Assembly: GCF_016135805.1 (NCBI RefSeq)
Contig: NZ_JADWOX010000009.1
Span: forward strand, 1-64,000
Length of the DNA stretch: 64,000 nucleotides
Reading direction: 5' to 3'
Source of the DNA: Caulobacter hibisci
GTDB taxonomy: Bacteria > Pseudomonadota > Alphaproteobacteria > Caulobacterales > Caulobacteraceae
The position numbers and the translations under genes are program-made. Of this stretch, positions 34,586-43,829 are shown piece by piece (positions within the stretch are counted from its first letter, which is position 1; each line of letters begins with the position of its first letter). Under the pieces are notes generated by a model. That model did not search any database. It saw nothing but the letters and a program-made list of their open reading frames with translations, and was not told the origin of the DNA.

Positions 34586-35266
34586 ATGAGCGAGTTCAGT
34601 CAGGCGCTGGCCCAGCCGCAGATCGATCCGGACCTGGTCCGCGACTTCCTGCGCGACCAACCGGAGATGCTGCGCGACGACGCCGACCTGCTCAGCGACC
34701 TGGGCCTGAAGCTCGACGGCGGCAATGTCGTCGAGTTCGGTCACGTCGCCATCGCCAAGGCCGCCGCCGCCCGCGAGCGCGAGGCCCACGCGCGCAAGTT
34801 CGTCGAAGCCACCGCGGAGGCCAACATGTCGGCCCAGGCCCAGGTGCACGCCGCCGTCATCGACCTGCTCGACGCCCGCAACCATTCCGATCTCGCCCGC
34901 CGGGTCGACGAGATGGCCGCCCTGCGCTTCAGCCTCGCCGCCGGCACGGTGGCCCTGGAAGGCCCCGCCCGGGTGCCCGCCGGCTGGCACGCCCTGGTCG
35001 ACGGCCAGGTCGACATGATCATGGGCGACCACGGCGTGGCCCGCATGGGCTTCTTCGCTCCGGCGCTGGGCCTGTTCGGCGACAAGTTCGAGACCATCCG
35101 CAGCATGGCCATCGTCCGCATGGCCCTGTGGGAGCCCTCGCGCCAGGCCGTCCTGGCCTTCGGTTCGACGGACCCCGAAGCCTTCACCCCCGACATGGGC
35201 TCCGATCTCGTGGCCTTCCTGGCCCGCGTCGTCGAACGCACGGCCGAGCGTTGGCCGGTTCCCTAA
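34586..35266 (+). CDS. DUF484 family protein
   Basis: A 226-aa soluble protein with a helical N-terminus (ALAQPQIDPDLVRDFLRDQP), a coiled-coil-like stretch (about residues 60-90) and a GAF-like C-terminal domain (about 100-220). DUF484 is commonly encoded directly upstream of xerC in proteobacteria, as here. Function unknown; a link to chromosome dimer resolution is suggested only by that association. ATG at 34586; the frame's GTG at 34580 is a weaker alternative. Confidence 0.9.
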   Translation: MSEFSQALAQPQIDPDLVRDFLRDQPEMLRDDADLLSDLGLKLDGGNVVEFGHVAIAKAAAAREREAHARKFVEATAEANMSAQAQVHAAVIDLLDARNHSDLARRVDEMAALRFSLAAGTVALEGPARVPAGWHALVDGQVDMIMGDHGVARMGFFAPALGLFGDKFETIRSMAIVRMALWEPSRQAVLAFGSTDPEAFTPDMGSDLVAFLARVVERTAERWPVP

Positions 35267-35270
35267 GATC

Positions 35271-35400
35271 CTCCCCCTCTGGGGGAGGTGGCCCAGAGGG
35301 CCGAAGGGGGGGCGTTCTCAGCTTCCGAAAAGCTGACAGGTCTTGCCCCAACTCCCCTCTCCGTCCGCTTCGCGGACACCTCTCCCACGGGGAGAGGGTC
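35271..35400. repeat. Intergenic inverted repeat, family D copy 2
   Basis: Left arm CCTCCCCCTCTGGGGGAGGT with GGCCCAGAGGGCC; right arm CCCCTCTCCGTCCGCTTCGC through CTCCCACGGGGAGAGGG. Its last bases GGGAGAGGG form the apparent SD of xerC. Confidence 0.72.
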
Positions 35401-35402
35401 TC

Positions 35403-36320
35403 GTGACCTCCGCCCGCGACGCCCTGGCCGCCTGGCTGACCCATCTCGCCGACGAGCGCCGCGCCTCGCCGCGCACGGTGCGGGCCTATGGCGACAACGT
35501 GCTGGCCTATCTGAACTTCATCGAGCGCCATAACGGCGGGAGCCTGTCGCTGGCCGACCTCGGCGCCGTCTCGGCCGCCGACCTGCGGGCCTATCTGGCG
35601 TTCCGGCGCTCGGGGGATCACCCACTGTCGCCGCGCTCGGTCAGCCAGAGCCTGTCGTCGATCCGCGCCTTCCACCGCTTCCTCGACGCGCGCCTGTCCA
35701 CGCCCAACGCCGCCATCGGCCTGGTGCGCGGGCCGCGCATCAAGGTCGGAGCCCCGCGTCCGGTCACTGAGGACCAGGCGCGAGGCTTGCTGGCCGAGAT
35801 CGCCGTCGATCCTGATCGCGAAGAGTGGGAAGCCGCCCGCGACGAGGCGGTTCTGACCCTGCTTTGGGGCTGCGGCCTGCGGATCTCCGAAGGGCTGTCC
35901 CTGACCCGCGCCGACGCGCCCCTGGCCGAGACCCTGCGCATCACCGGCAAGGGCGGCAAGACCCGGATCGTGCCGGTGCTCGACGCCGTGCGGACGGCGG
36001 TGGACGCCTATGTCGCCGCCCTGCCCTTCGTGCTGGCCCCGAACGAACCCCTCTTCAGGGCCAAACGCGGCGGGCCGCTGTCGCCCCGCCACGTGCAGGC
36101 GGCCATGCAACTGCTGCGCGGGCGCCTGGGCCTGTCGGACCGCGCCACGCCCCACGCCCTGCGGCACAGCTTCGCCACCCACCTGCTGGGCGCCGGCGCC
36201 GACCTGCGCTCGATCCAGGACCTGCTGGGCCACGCCTCGCTGTCGACGACCCAGCGCTACACCCAGGTGGACGCCGAGGGGCTGCTGGCGGCCTACGGCA
36301 AGGCGCATCCGCGGGCTTAG
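35403..36320 (+). CDS. xerC: Tyrosine recombinase XerC
   Basis: Site-specific recombinase of 305 aa that, with XerD, resolves chromosome dimers at dif. N-terminal SAM-like DNA-binding domain (about residues 5-90) and catalytic domain with Arg in CGLRISEGL, Lys in GKGGKTR, HALRHSFATHLL (His-x2-Arg), then the late His in LGHASLS and the Tyr nucleophile in QRYTQVD. The start is GTG at 35403: it fits the family's N-terminus (TSARDALAAWLTHLADERRA) and has the SD GGGAGAGGG, supplied by the preceding repeat. It follows DUF484 by 136 bases on the same strand. Confidence 0.93.
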   Translation: MTSARDALAAWLTHLADERRASPRTVRAYGDNVLAYLNFIERHNGGSLSLADLGAVSAADLRAYLAFRRSGDHPLSPRSVSQSLSSIRAFHRFLDARLSTPNAAIGLVRGPRIKVGAPRPVTEDQARGLLAEIAVDPDREEWEAARDEAVLTLLWGCGLRISEGLSLTRADAPLAETLRITGKGGKTRIVPVLDAVRTAVDAYVAALPFVLAPNEPLFRAKRGGPLSPRHVQAAMQLLRGRLGLSDRATPHALRHSFATHLLGAGADLRSIQDLLGHASLSTTQRYTQVDAEGLLAAYGKAHPRA

Positions 36321-36469
36321 AAGCTCTCTCAGCACGAACTCGGCGCAGTCGCATAAGGTGCGGGTTCAGACTTGCTCAGCCCAGAGCAGCGCCCCTCAGG
36401 TCGCATTTCCGACGTTACAGCGATTTTTCCTGCGACAAGGAGTCGCGCGAGCCTGTGAATATCTCCGGC

Positions 36470-36485
36470 TTAACCACGCTTTTAC
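36470..36485 (+). promoter_or_regulatory. Candidate CtrA-binding site upstream of the chemoreceptor
   Basis: TTAACCACGCTTTTAC: TTAA, seven bases, then TTTAC, one mismatch from the CtrA consensus TTAA-N7-TTAAC. It lies about 86 bases before the chemoreceptor ATG, a position suited to cell-cycle control of a chemotaxis gene. Confidence 0.5.
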
Positions 36486-36570
36486 TGCGGCTGCCGCTTT
36501 CTGCCGTCCAAAGATGAAACACCTCCGGCCGCGCTGCGCGCCCGGGGGACGCTGAAAGCGGGACCGCCTG

Positions 36571-38586
36571 ATGAAACTCGACGATCTGAAGATCGCCACC
36601 AAGGTGATGCTGCCGGCCATCGTGCTGGCGCTCGTCGCCGTCGCCTGCGTGGGCGTGGGCGTGTGGCAGCAGAAGAAGCTTGAAGCCGCCGTCGTGCGGA
36701 TTGTCGAGCAGCGCGCGCCGGCCGAATTGGAAATGGCCCGCTTCAACCGCCGGGTCGCCACCATCGGCTACGCCGCCTATCGCACCGTCGCCAACGAGGG
36801 CGGCACCGAGGCGGCCCAGCAGGCGTCGGCCGAGATCGACGAGGCCTTCAAGACCGGCAAGGCCCGCCTCGACGCCGTGGCCAAGGCCGACCCCAGCGCG
36901 ACCAAGGACGTCGCCGCCTTCCGCACCCGTTTCACCAAGGTCTATGACAGCGGCCGCCAGGGCGCCGACCTGGGCCTGCAGAACGCCAACGAGGCGGCGA
37001 TCATGGTCATGGCCGTGATCGACCCGGACATCAGCGCGCTGACCAAGGACGTCTCGACCTGGACCGACAAGCACGCCGACGAGACCCAGTCCATCGTCGA
37101 CAGGGCCCGCGCCGACGCCAGCGCCGGCATCATGATCACCGTGGTGTTCGGTCTGGTCTCGGCCGCCGCCGCCCTGCTCTTCGCCGTCTGGCTGGGTCGC
37201 AACAAGATCGCCCGCCCGCTGATCAACCTGTCCAAGACCATGGAAGTCCTGGCCCAGGGCTCGGTGGAAGTCGACGTCAACGGCGCCCAGCGCCGCGACG
37301 AAGTCGGCGCCATGGCCCGCTCGGTCCAGGTGTTCAAGGACAACGCCCTGGCCCTGCGCACCGCCGAGGCCGCCCAGCAGCGCGCCGCCGCCGAGACCGA
37401 GAGCGAGCGCCGCAAGAACGAACAGATCCGCGAAGCCGCCGCCAAGGAGCAGGCCTTCGTCATGGAAGCCATCGCCACCGGCCTGAACCGCCTGGCCGAG
37501 GGCGATTTGACCTACCGCGTCGACGCCGACTTCCCGGCCGACTACAAGCGCCTGCAATCGGACTTCAACGGCGCCATCGCCCAGATGGAAGAGGCGATGC
37601 GCACCATCGTCCACGCCGCCAACGGCATCGGCGCCGGCAGCGACGAGATCGCCTCGGCCGCCGATGACCTGTCGCGCCGCAGCGAGCAGCAGGCCGCCAG
37701 CCTGGAAGAAACCGCCGCCGCCCTCGACGAGATCACCGCCACCGTCCGCCGCTCGTCGGCCGGCGCCGTGGAAGCCTCGCGCGTCGTCACCTCGACCCGT
37801 TCTGACGCCGAGCGCACCAGCGTCGTCGTCAAGGGCGCGGTCGACGCCATGCAGCAGATCGAGAAGTCCTCGACCGAGATCAGCCAGATCATCGGCGTGA
37901 TCGACGAGATCGCCTTCCAGACCAACCTGCTGGCCCTGAACGCGGGCGTCGAAGCCGCTCGCGCCGGCGACGCCGGCAAGGGCTTCGCGGTCGTCGCCCA
38001 GGAAGTGCGGGCCCTGGCCCAGCGCTCCGCCGAAGCGGCCAAGGAGATCAAGACCCTGATCTCGACCTCGTCGCAGCAGGTGAACCAAGGCGTGTCGATG
38101 GTCGGCCAGACGGGCGAGGCCCTGCAGGCCATCGTCGGCAAGGTCAGCGAGATCGACGCCCTGGTCAGCGAGATCGCCGCCGGCGCCGCCGAGCAGGCCA
38201 CCGGCCTCAACGAGGTCAACGCCGCCGTCAACCAGATGGACCAGACCGTCCAGCAGAACGCCGCCATGGTCGAGCAGTCGACCGCCGCCAGCCACTCGCT
38301 GAAGGGCGAGGCCACTGGCCTGATGGCGATGATCTCGCGCTTCCAGGTCTCCGGCGCCGAAGCCCGCCGCGTCTCCTCCGGCGGCGGTTCGGCCCGCCGC
38401 CATGCCCCGCCGCCGGTGTCGCGTCCGGTCGCTCGTCCGGCTCCGGCCGCCCGTCCGGCGGTGTCGCTGGCCGGCTCCGACAGCCGCCCGGGCGTCAACC
38501 CGGTCCGCTCGGCCCAGGCCAAGCTCGCCGCCTTCGCCTCGTCGCCGGCCCCGGCCGCCAGCAGCGACGACTGGGAAGAGTTCTGA
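36571..38586 (+). CDS. Methyl-accepting chemotaxis protein with CheR-tether tail
   Basis: A 671-aa inner-membrane chemoreceptor. Transmembrane helix 1 at about residues 12-32; periplasmic helical bundle about 33-185; helix 2 about 186-206; HAMP about 208-262; a second HAMP-like region (GLNRLAEGDLTYRVD, about 307-321); then the signalling domain with hairpin tip IIGVIDEIAFQTNLLALNAG (about 436-455) and GFAVVAQEVRALAQRSAEAA. A flexible Pro/Ala linker of about 90 residues leads to the C-terminal pentapeptide DWEEF, matching the CheR-docking pattern x-W-x-x-F (E. coli NWETF). A CtrA-like site lies upstream and a strong terminator follows. Ligand unknown. Confidence 0.95.
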   Translation: MKLDDLKIATKVMLPAIVLALVAVACVGVGVWQQKKLEAAVVRIVEQRAPAELEMARFNRRVATIGYAAYRTVANEGGTEAAQQASAEIDEAFKTGKARLDAVAKADPSATKDVAAFRTRFTKVYDSGRQGADLGLQNANEAAIMVMAVIDPDISALTKDVSTWTDKHADETQSIVDRARADASAGIMITVVFGLVSAAAALLFAVWLGRNKIARPLINLSKTMEVLAQGSVEVDVNGAQRRDEVGAMARSVQVFKDNALALRTAEAAQQRAAAETESERRKNEQIREAAAKEQAFVMEAIATGLNRLAEGDLTYRVDADFPADYKRLQSDFNGAIAQMEEAMRTIVHAANGIGAGSDEIASAADDLSRRSEQQAASLEETAAALDEITATVRRSSAGAVEASRVVTSTRSDAERTSVVVKGAVDAMQQIEKSSTEISQIIGVIDEIAFQTNLLALNAGVEAARAGDAGKGFAVVAQEVRALAQRSAEAAKEIKTLISTSSQQVNQGVSMVGQTGEALQAIVGKVSEIDALVSEIAAGAAEQATGLNEVNAAVNQMDQTVQQNAAMVEQSTAASHSLKGEATGLMAMISRFQVSGAEARRVSSGGGSARRHAPPPVSRPVARPAPAARPAVSLAGSDSRPGVNPVRSAQAKLAAFASSPAPAASSDDWEEF

Positions 38587-38649
38587 TCCCGATCTAGTGC
38601 GCGTACCCGCCCCGCGTATCGGGGGCGTATCCTCCCCTTGAACTACCAG

Positions 38650-38678
38650 CCCCGCCGGTGCGAACCGGCGGGGTTTTT
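38650..38678 (+). terminator. Rho-independent terminator of the chemoreceptor gene
   Basis: Perfect 10-bp stem CCCCGCCGGT/ACCGGCGGGG around loop GCGA, followed by TTTTT. Confidence 0.93.
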
Positions 38679-38735
38679 CTTTGCCCGTCAGCGCCCATAT
38701 CCATCGGAGCGCGAGCAGGGACACGGGGGAAGCGG

Positions 38736-39266
38736 ATGACGGCGGTCGAGACCTTGCGGGCGCCGCGCCTGCCGCGCGGCTTCCTGATCGGCCCGCTGAT
38801 CCTGGCCCTGCTGGTCGGACTGGTCGCCCTGGTCCCCACGCCGTGGTTCATCCGCCTGGGCGCCCTGGCCGTGGCCGGATTGATCGTCGGCGTCGCCCTG
38901 GTCTTGGCCCTGCCGCCGCCCTGGCTGGAACTGGACGACGACGGCTTCACCGCGCACCGCCGCCTCGGCCGCGACCGCCGGGTCGCCTGGGCCGACATCG
39001 AGCGCTTCGAGATCGGCCGCACGCCCAAGCCGCACCCCGCCTTGCGGGTCCTGATCGCCGTGCCGGTGTTTTTCCTGACGGTCCTGTCCAGCGCCGGGAC
39101 GATGGACGTCGACGTCAGCGACACCTCGACCGACGCCATCGTCTGGCGCAAGGCGGGTTCGACGCGGACGCGCCCGGACGGCTGGATCACCGACACCTAT
39201 GGCCTGGCCCGTGAGGCGCTGCTGGAGCGGCTGGAGGCGCGGCTGGCGGGTGTGCGCGGAGGCTGA
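38736..39266 (+). CDS. Membrane protein with PH-like domain
   Basis: A 176-aa protein with two adjacent N-terminal helices (about residues 17-62, FLIGPLILALLVGLVALVP then LAVAGLIVGVALVLAL), then a cytoplasmic region like a bacterial PH domain (LELDDDGFTAHRRLGRDRRV, then WADIERFEIGRT). A hydrophobic strand or helix (VLIAVPVFFLTVLSS) follows within it. Function unknown. ATG at 38736 with GGGGGAAG upstream. It converges on a small secreted-protein gene with a family A repeat between. Confidence 0.75.
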   Translation: MTAVETLRAPRLPRGFLIGPLILALLVGLVALVPTPWFIRLGALAVAGLIVGVALVLALPPPWLELDDDGFTAHRRLGRDRRVAWADIERFEIGRTPKPHPALRVLIAVPVFFLTVLSSAGTMDVDVSDTSTDAIVWRKAGSTRTRPDGWITDTYGLAREALLERLEARLAGVRGG

Positions 39267-39271
39267 TGCTT

Positions 39272-39437
39272 CCTTCTCCCCTTGCGGGAGAAGGTGTCGG
39301 CGATAGCCGACGGATGAGGGGTCTCTCAAACTTCGACGCCGCACCCAGCCTCGCCGCCGTCGCAGCGGACAGGATTATCGACCCCTCACCCGACCCCCGC
39401 CTTCGCGGGGGCCACCCTCTCCCGCAAGGGGAGAGGG
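39272..39437. repeat. Intergenic inverted-repeat element, family A copy 6
   Basis: Arms CCTTCTCCCCTTGCGGGAGA and CTCTCCCGCAAGGGGAGAGG; non-hairpin centre. It lies between convergent genes, one base from the stop codon of the minus-strand gene at 39439. Confidence 0.9.
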
Positions 39438-39438
39438 A

Positions 39439-39717
39439 CTACTTTACCCCGCTCACCGTCATCGGGGCGTCCACCGGGCAGCCGTCGATCATGCGCATGA
39501 CGGCGTAGCGGCCCTTGGCCCGCGGTTCCTTGGCCAGGGGCTGGGCCTGGACCGCCGGTTCCTTGCGTTCGAGGGTGAAGCTCACCTCGCCCATCGGACA
39601 GTTGCGCCGGGCGGGATAGACCACCCGGCCCTCCACCGGCTTGGCCGACGGCGCGGCGGCGGGAGTCACAGGCGCGGCCTGCACGGCGGCGGCCAACAGC
39701 ATCGCGGACAAAAGCAT
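39439..39717 (-). CDS. Small exported protein
   Basis: A 92-aa protein with a signal peptide (MLLSAMLLAAAVQAAP) and a short mature region holding two cysteines (NCPMGEVSFTLER and DGCPVDAPMTVSG) that could form a disulfide. No family recognised. The ATG has AAGGAG at good spacing. The stop codon abuts a family A repeat. Confidence 0.75.
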   Translation of the reverse strand: MLLSAMLLAAAVQAAPVTPAAAPSAKPVEGRVVYPARRNCPMGEVSFTLERKEPAVQAQPLAKEPRAKGRYAVMRMIDGCPVDAPMTVSGVK

Positions 39718-39796
39718 GGCGAGGCTCCTTCGAAGAACCTCGCCACTCTATCTTAGGTGTCGCGACGCCGCGCGTGAAATCGCCGCAAGGATCGCG

Positions 39797-40300
39797 TCAG
39801 TCGAAGACCGAGGTGTCAGGGGCGGCGCTGCGCTTGACGCGCTCCCAGTCGTCCTTGGTGATCACATAGGTGCCGGCCAGCATGTCGCCCAGCCGCTGGC
39901 GCTTCTTGCTGATCGCCACGATGATCCCGGCCGGAATGCCGCCCAGCAGCATCGGATTGACCTCGATCACCCGGGTCAGGGTGCGGCCCGACGCGCGCAG
40001 CAGGCCCGGCTTGCCGGCCTTGGCGTTGACGACCACCAGGCCCAGGGCCAGCTTGCCCAGGCTGCGGCCCCAAAGGCCCTCGGTAAGAGGGAAGTAGCCC
40101 ACGATCAGGATCAGGCTGATGACGCCGCCCGCCGTGCTCAGGTGGAAGCGGTCGAGGACCAGCACCGGCACGACGAGGAAAATGCCGAGCAGGACCATGT
40201 CGATCCAGCACGCGCCCCATCGCCTGACGAGAATAGACCCGGCGTCCTGCCGCCGGACCGCCTCGACCACCGTCGTCGGCAGCCTGTTTTCGTAGATCAT
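39797..40300 (-). CDS. RDD-family membrane protein
   Basis: A 167-aa inner-membrane protein with the RDD domain: an early Arg and Asp in VRRWGACWIDMVLLGIFLVV (about residues 27-46), a second helix pair (about 57-75), then a helix-loop near LLGGIPAGIIVAISKKRQRLGDMLAGTYVI with the family's third Asp. RDD proteins are usually of unknown function, some being Na+/H+ antiporters. Start ATG at 40300. Confidence 0.85.
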   Translation of the reverse strand: MIYENRLPTTVVEAVRRQDAGSILVRRWGACWIDMVLLGIFLVVPVLVLDRFHLSTAGGVISLILIVGYFPLTEGLWGRSLGKLALGLVVVNAKAGKPGLLRASGRTLTRVIEVNPMLLGGIPAGIIVAISKKRQRLGDMLAGTYVITKDDWERVKRSAAPDTSVFD

Positions 40301-40362
40301 GCAAAGCGCCCCTCAACCGCAAGGTCAGGATGAGGGGCCAGCTAAGCCATAGCGTCAAGCTT

Positions 40363-40404
40363 GGAGCGCGCCGGGGTCACGGTGTTACAGACCCGGCGCG
40401 CTCC
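40363..40404. terminator. GC-rich stem-loop 3' of lpd
   Basis: Arms 40363-40378 and 40390-40404 (GGAGCGCGCCGGG and its complement) pair along about 15 bp with one bulge. It follows the lpd stop by 13 bases on the minus strand. No T-run follows on that strand, so termination strength is uncertain. Confidence 0.5.
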
Positions 40405-40416
40405 AGGCATTTTGAC

Positions 40417-41820
40417 CTAGGCCTGCATCGTCCAGCCTTCGACGCCCATCGCCGCCTGGCGGAAGGCTTCCGAGCGGGTCGGGTGCGGATGGCAGGTGCG
40501 GGCGACGTCTTCCGACGAACCGCCAAACTCCATGGCCACGCAGATCTCGGCGATCATGTCGCCGACGTTGGGACCCACGGCGTGGGCGCCGAGGATGCGG
40601 TCGGTCTTGGCGTCGGCCAGCACCTTCACGAAACCGTCGGTCTCGTGGTTGATCTTGGCGCGGCTGTTGGCCAGGAACGGGAACTTGCCAACCTTGTAGG
40701 CGACGCCCGCGGCCTTCAGCTCGTCCTCGGTCTTACCGACCGTGGCGACTTCCGGCTTGGTGTAGATGACGCCCGGGATGATGTCGTAGTTCACGTGGCC
40801 GGCCTTGCCCGCGATCAGCTCGATACAGGCCACGGCCTCGTCCTCGGCCTTGTGGGCCAGCATCGGACCCGAGGTCACGTCGCCGATGACCCAGACGCCG
40901 TCGACGCCGGTCTTGTAGTGATCGTTGGCGATGACGCCGCGCTTGTCCGGGGTGATGCCGACCGTCTCCAGGCCCAGGCCTTGGGTGAACGGGCGACGGC
41001 CGATGGCCACCAGCACGTAATCGGCCTGCAGGGTCTCGGCGGGGCCGCCGGCGACCGGCTCGAGGGTCAGCTCGGCCTGCTTGCCCTTGTCGCTGGCGCC
41101 GGTGACCTTGGCGCCGAGCTTGAACTTGAAGCCCTGCTTGGTGAGAATCTTCTGGAAGGCGGTGGCCACTTCGGTGTCGGTGCCCGGGACGATGCGGTCG
41201 AGATACTCGACGACGGTGACTTCCGCACCGAGGCGACGCCACACCGAACCCAGCTCCAGGCCAATGACGCCGGCGCCGACCACGATCAGGCTTTTCGGCA
41301 CGGCCGGCAGCGACAGGGCGCCGGTCGAGTCGACGATGCGGCCGGCGTTGTCGACGGTCACGCCCGGCAGCGGGGTGGGCTCCGAGCCGGTGGCGATGAC
41401 GATGTTCTTGGTCTCCAGGACCTTCTCCGAACCGTCCTCGGCCTTGACCACGACCTTTCCGGGTCCGTCGATGCGGCCCCAGCCCTTCACGTACTCGACC
41501 TTGTTCTTCTTCATGATGAACTCGACGCCCTTGGTCAGGGCTTCGACGCTGTCGGCCTTCTGGGCCATCATCTGGGTCAGGTTCAGGGTCGGCTTGACGT
41601 CGATGCCGAGCTTGGCGAACTCGCCGCCGGCCGCGGCGTCATAATATTCCGAGGCGTGCAGCAGGGCCTTCGAGGGCATGCAGCCGACGTTCAGGCAGGT
41701 GCCGCCGAGCTTGCCGCGACCTTCGACGATGGCCGTCTTCAGGCCCAGCTGACCGGCGCGGGTCGCCGCGTTGTAGCCGCCGGGGCCGCCCCCGATGATG
41801 ACGACGTCGTATTGGGCCAT
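40417..41820 (-). CDS. lpd: Dihydrolipoyl dehydrogenase
   Basis: Flavoprotein of 467 aa (E3) that reoxidises the lipoyl group of 2-oxoacid dehydrogenase complexes, passing electrons to NAD+. FAD-binding [14 protein letters not shown] at the N-terminus, redox disulfide [14 protein letters not shown] (about residues 37-50), NAD-binding [14 protein letters not shown] (about 180-193) and a C-terminal active-site His in CHPHPTRSE. The ATG at 41820 is used; the frame opens at 41865 but the extra residues lie before the Rossmann strand. No E1 or E2 gene is in the window, so it may serve several complexes. Confidence 0.95.
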   Translation of the reverse strand: MAQYDVVIIGGGPGGYNAATRAGQLGLKTAIVEGRGKLGGTCLNVGCMPSKALLHASEYYDAAAGGEFAKLGIDVKPTLNLTQMMAQKADSVEALTKGVEFIMKKNKVEYVKGWGRIDGPGKVVVKAEDGSEKVLETKNIVIATGSEPTPLPGVTVDNAGRIVDSTGALSLPAVPKSLIVVGAGVIGLELGSVWRRLGAEVTVVEYLDRIVPGTDTEVATAFQKILTKQGFKFKLGAKVTGASDKGKQAELTLEPVAGGPAETLQADYVLVAIGRRPFTQGLGLETVGITPDKRGVIANDHYKTGVDGVWVIGDVTSGPMLAHKAEDEAVACIELIAGKAGHVNYDIIPGVIYTKPEVATVGKTEDELKAAGVAYKVGKFPFLANSRAKINHETDGFVKVLADAKTDRILGAHAVGPNVGDMIAEICVAMEFGGSSEDVARTCHPHPTRSEAFRQAAMGVEGWTMQA

Positions 41821-42178
41821 GGGATCTTCGCCTTGCAGCAACGCGCCGGTAGCGGCGCCGGACAAAATATAGGGCTCGCAAGGCGCTTTGGCAGGCCTCG
41901 CCGGGGCGGGGCTACTCCTAGTGCGACGGGGGACAAAACGGAACCCGTTTTTCGTGCTTAGTCGTGATCGGATAAGGGAAATCCGGCTCGCCTGCCCAAG
42001 TCCTGCTCGCGCGTGGGACGATCACGCGCCCTCGCCTCGCCGGGCACGATCTTGCCGCGAGCCCACTTTTCGGCGGCGTCCTTGCCGACAGCTTGGCCTT
42101 GCTCTAGCCATTTCGGCCTCACCCGAGCGCGCCTGGCGAAACCCGGTCCGCTCCAGGCTCCGGAACACAGAGGCGACA
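41821..42178. other. Divergent intergenic region, lpd/S10 peptidase
   Basis: 358 bases. It holds a short inverted repeat (AAAACGG at 41935-41941, CCGTTTT at 41945-41951) and a doubtful minus-strand small gene (next entry). No clear promoter hexamers seen. Confidence 0.5.
41958..42122 (-). CDS. Possible small basic protein (doubtful)
   Basis: A 54-codon frame with a GTG start, reading [20 protein letters not shown] and ending in [13 protein letters not shown]. The Glu/Lys/Gln-rich composition looks more like protein than the Arg/Pro-rich false frames common in this DNA. There is no SD and I recognise no family. It would lie upstream of lpd on the same strand. Confidence 0.25.
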   Translation of the reverse strand: MRPKWLEQGQAVGKDAAEKWARGKIVPGEARARDRPTREQDLGRRAGFPLSDHD

Positions 42179-43684
42179 TTGCTCAGCACTTGGAAGTCGT
42201 GGACCGCGGGGGCGGCCCTCGCGATCGGAATGATGGCCGCTGGAGCCTTGCCGGGATCGGTGCTGGCCGACGAGGCCAAGCCGGCCGACAAGACCCCGGC
42301 CGTCGAGCTGCCCGCCTTCCCGGCCGACAAGTCGGTCAAGCAGACCACCGTGCTGGCCGGCAAGACCGTCGCCTACACCGCTACAGTCGGCTCGCTGCCG
42401 GTGCGCGACGAGAAGGGCAAGAAGATCGCCGAGGTGGTGTTCACCGCCTATACCCTGGACGGCCCGCGCGATCCAAACCGTCCGGTGACCTTCGCCTTCA
42501 ACGGCGGCCCCGGCGCGGCCTCGGTCTATCTGAACTTCGCCCTGGGTCCCAAGCGCGTGCAGTTCGGCGCCGAGGGCGACAGCCCGTCGGCCCCCACGCG
42601 GCTGCAGGACAATCCGGCCAGCTGGATGGACTTCACCGATCTCGTCTTCATCGACGCCGTCGGCACCGGCTTCTCGCGCAGCCTGACCACGCCCGAAGAG
42701 ACCAAGAAGCGCTTCTACGGCGTCAAGCAGGACATCGACTACCTGTCGCGGGTGGTCTTCGACTGGCTGGTCAAGAACGAGCGCCTGCCCTCGCCCAAGT
42801 ACATCGTCGGTGAAAGCTACGGCGGCTTCCGCGGCCCGCGCCTGACCTACACCCTGCAGACCGACTACGGCGTCGGGATCAACGGCCTGGTCCTGGTCTC
42901 GCCGCTGCTGTCGAGCGCCGGCCGCACGGCGCAGGAGATCTCTCCCCTGCCGGCCATGTGGACCCTGCCGTCGATCGCCGCCGCCAAGCTGGAGCGCGAC
43001 GGCAAGCTGACCCCGGCCGCTATCAAGGACGTCGAGGACTACACCCGCGGCGAATACATGGTCGACCTGATGAAGGGCTCGGACCCGGCCGCGCTGGACC
43101 GACTGACCACCAAGGTCTCGGCCATGACCGGCCTTGATCCCACCTATGTGCGCCGGGCCGGCGGGCGGCTGGAGACCCAGTCGTTCCTGCGCGAGGTGTT
43201 CCGCCAGACCGGGCGCCTGGGCAGCCGCTACGACAGCAACGTCACCTCGCTGGATCCCTTCCCCTATTCGCCCGAGCAGGAGATCAACGACCCGATCCTC
43301 GACTCGATCATCGCCCCGACCACCAGCGCCATCGTCGACTTCACCACCCGCACCGTCGGCTGGAAGGTCGAAAGCCGCTACGAGGCGCTGTCGGGCGACG
43401 TCAACCAGGCCTGGGATCGCGGCCGCGGCCCCGACACCGAGTCGGTCACCGACCTCCGCAAATCGGTCTCGGTGGATCCGAAGCTGAAGGTGCTGATCGT
43501 CCACGGCTACAACGACCTGTCGTGCCCGTTCTTCGCCTCGCGCCTGGTGGTCGACGCCATGCCGGCCACGGCGAACGGCCGGGTAACCCTGTCCAACTAT
43601 GCCGGCGGCCACATGTTCTACAGCCGCCCCGACAGCGGGGCGGCCTTCCGCGCGGATGTGAAGAAGCTGTACGGCGCCAACTGA
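42179..43684 (+). CDS. Exported S10-family serine carboxypeptidase
   Basis: A 501-aa exported peptidase with the serine carboxypeptidase fold. Signal peptide LSTWKSWTAGAALAIGMMAA, cleavage near VLADE. The oxyanion-hole stretch FNGGPGAAS (about residues 106-114), nucleophile in GESYGGFRG (about 215), Asp in NDLSCP and His in YAGGHMFYS complete the triad. The start is a TTG at 42179 with CAGAGG five bases upstream; the reading frame is open much further left, but that sequence is Arg/Pro-rich and lacks a signal peptide. A strong terminator follows. Confidence 0.85.
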   Translation: MLSTWKSWTAGAALAIGMMAAGALPGSVLADEAKPADKTPAVELPAFPADKSVKQTTVLAGKTVAYTATVGSLPVRDEKGKKIAEVVFTAYTLDGPRDPNRPVTFAFNGGPGAASVYLNFALGPKRVQFGAEGDSPSAPTRLQDNPASWMDFTDLVFIDAVGTGFSRSLTTPEETKKRFYGVKQDIDYLSRVVFDWLVKNERLPSPKYIVGESYGGFRGPRLTYTLQTDYGVGINGLVLVSPLLSSAGRTAQEISPLPAMWTLPSIAAAKLERDGKLTPAAIKDVEDYTRGEYMVDLMKGSDPAALDRLTTKVSAMTGLDPTYVRRAGGRLETQSFLREVFRQTGRLGSRYDSNVTSLDPFPYSPEQEINDPILDSIIAPTTSAIVDFTTRTVGWKVESRYEALSGDVNQAWDRGRGPDTESVTDLRKSVSVDPKLKVLIVHGYNDLSCPFFASRLVVDAMPATANGRVTLSNYAGGHMFYSRPDSGAAFRADVKKLYGAN

Positions 43685-43711
43685 GGCGTCCACCGCCGCG
43701 AGACGACAGGG

Positions 43712-43741
43712 CGGCCGCTCCGAAAGGGGCGGCCGTTTTTT
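43712..43741 (+). terminator. Rho-independent terminator of the S10 peptidase gene
   Basis: Stem CGGCCGC (43712-43718) with GCGGCCG (43729-43735), followed by six T (43736-43741). Confidence 0.9.
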
Positions 43742-43829
43742 CATGCGGGAATTGCATATCCCGCCCGAGCCACCCGGGATAGACTCCGCGCCGCATGTCC
43801 AGGGCATGGACCTGATCGGGGAAAAGCGG

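Noticed and set aside
32187..34589. Open frame of 800 codons opposite priA
   Set aside because: Shadow of priA; starts inside a repeat and has no family features.
35403..36320. Phage or integron integrase
   Set aside because: Length, motifs and the DUF484 neighbour fit housekeeping xerC; no att site, tRNA or phage genes lie nearby.
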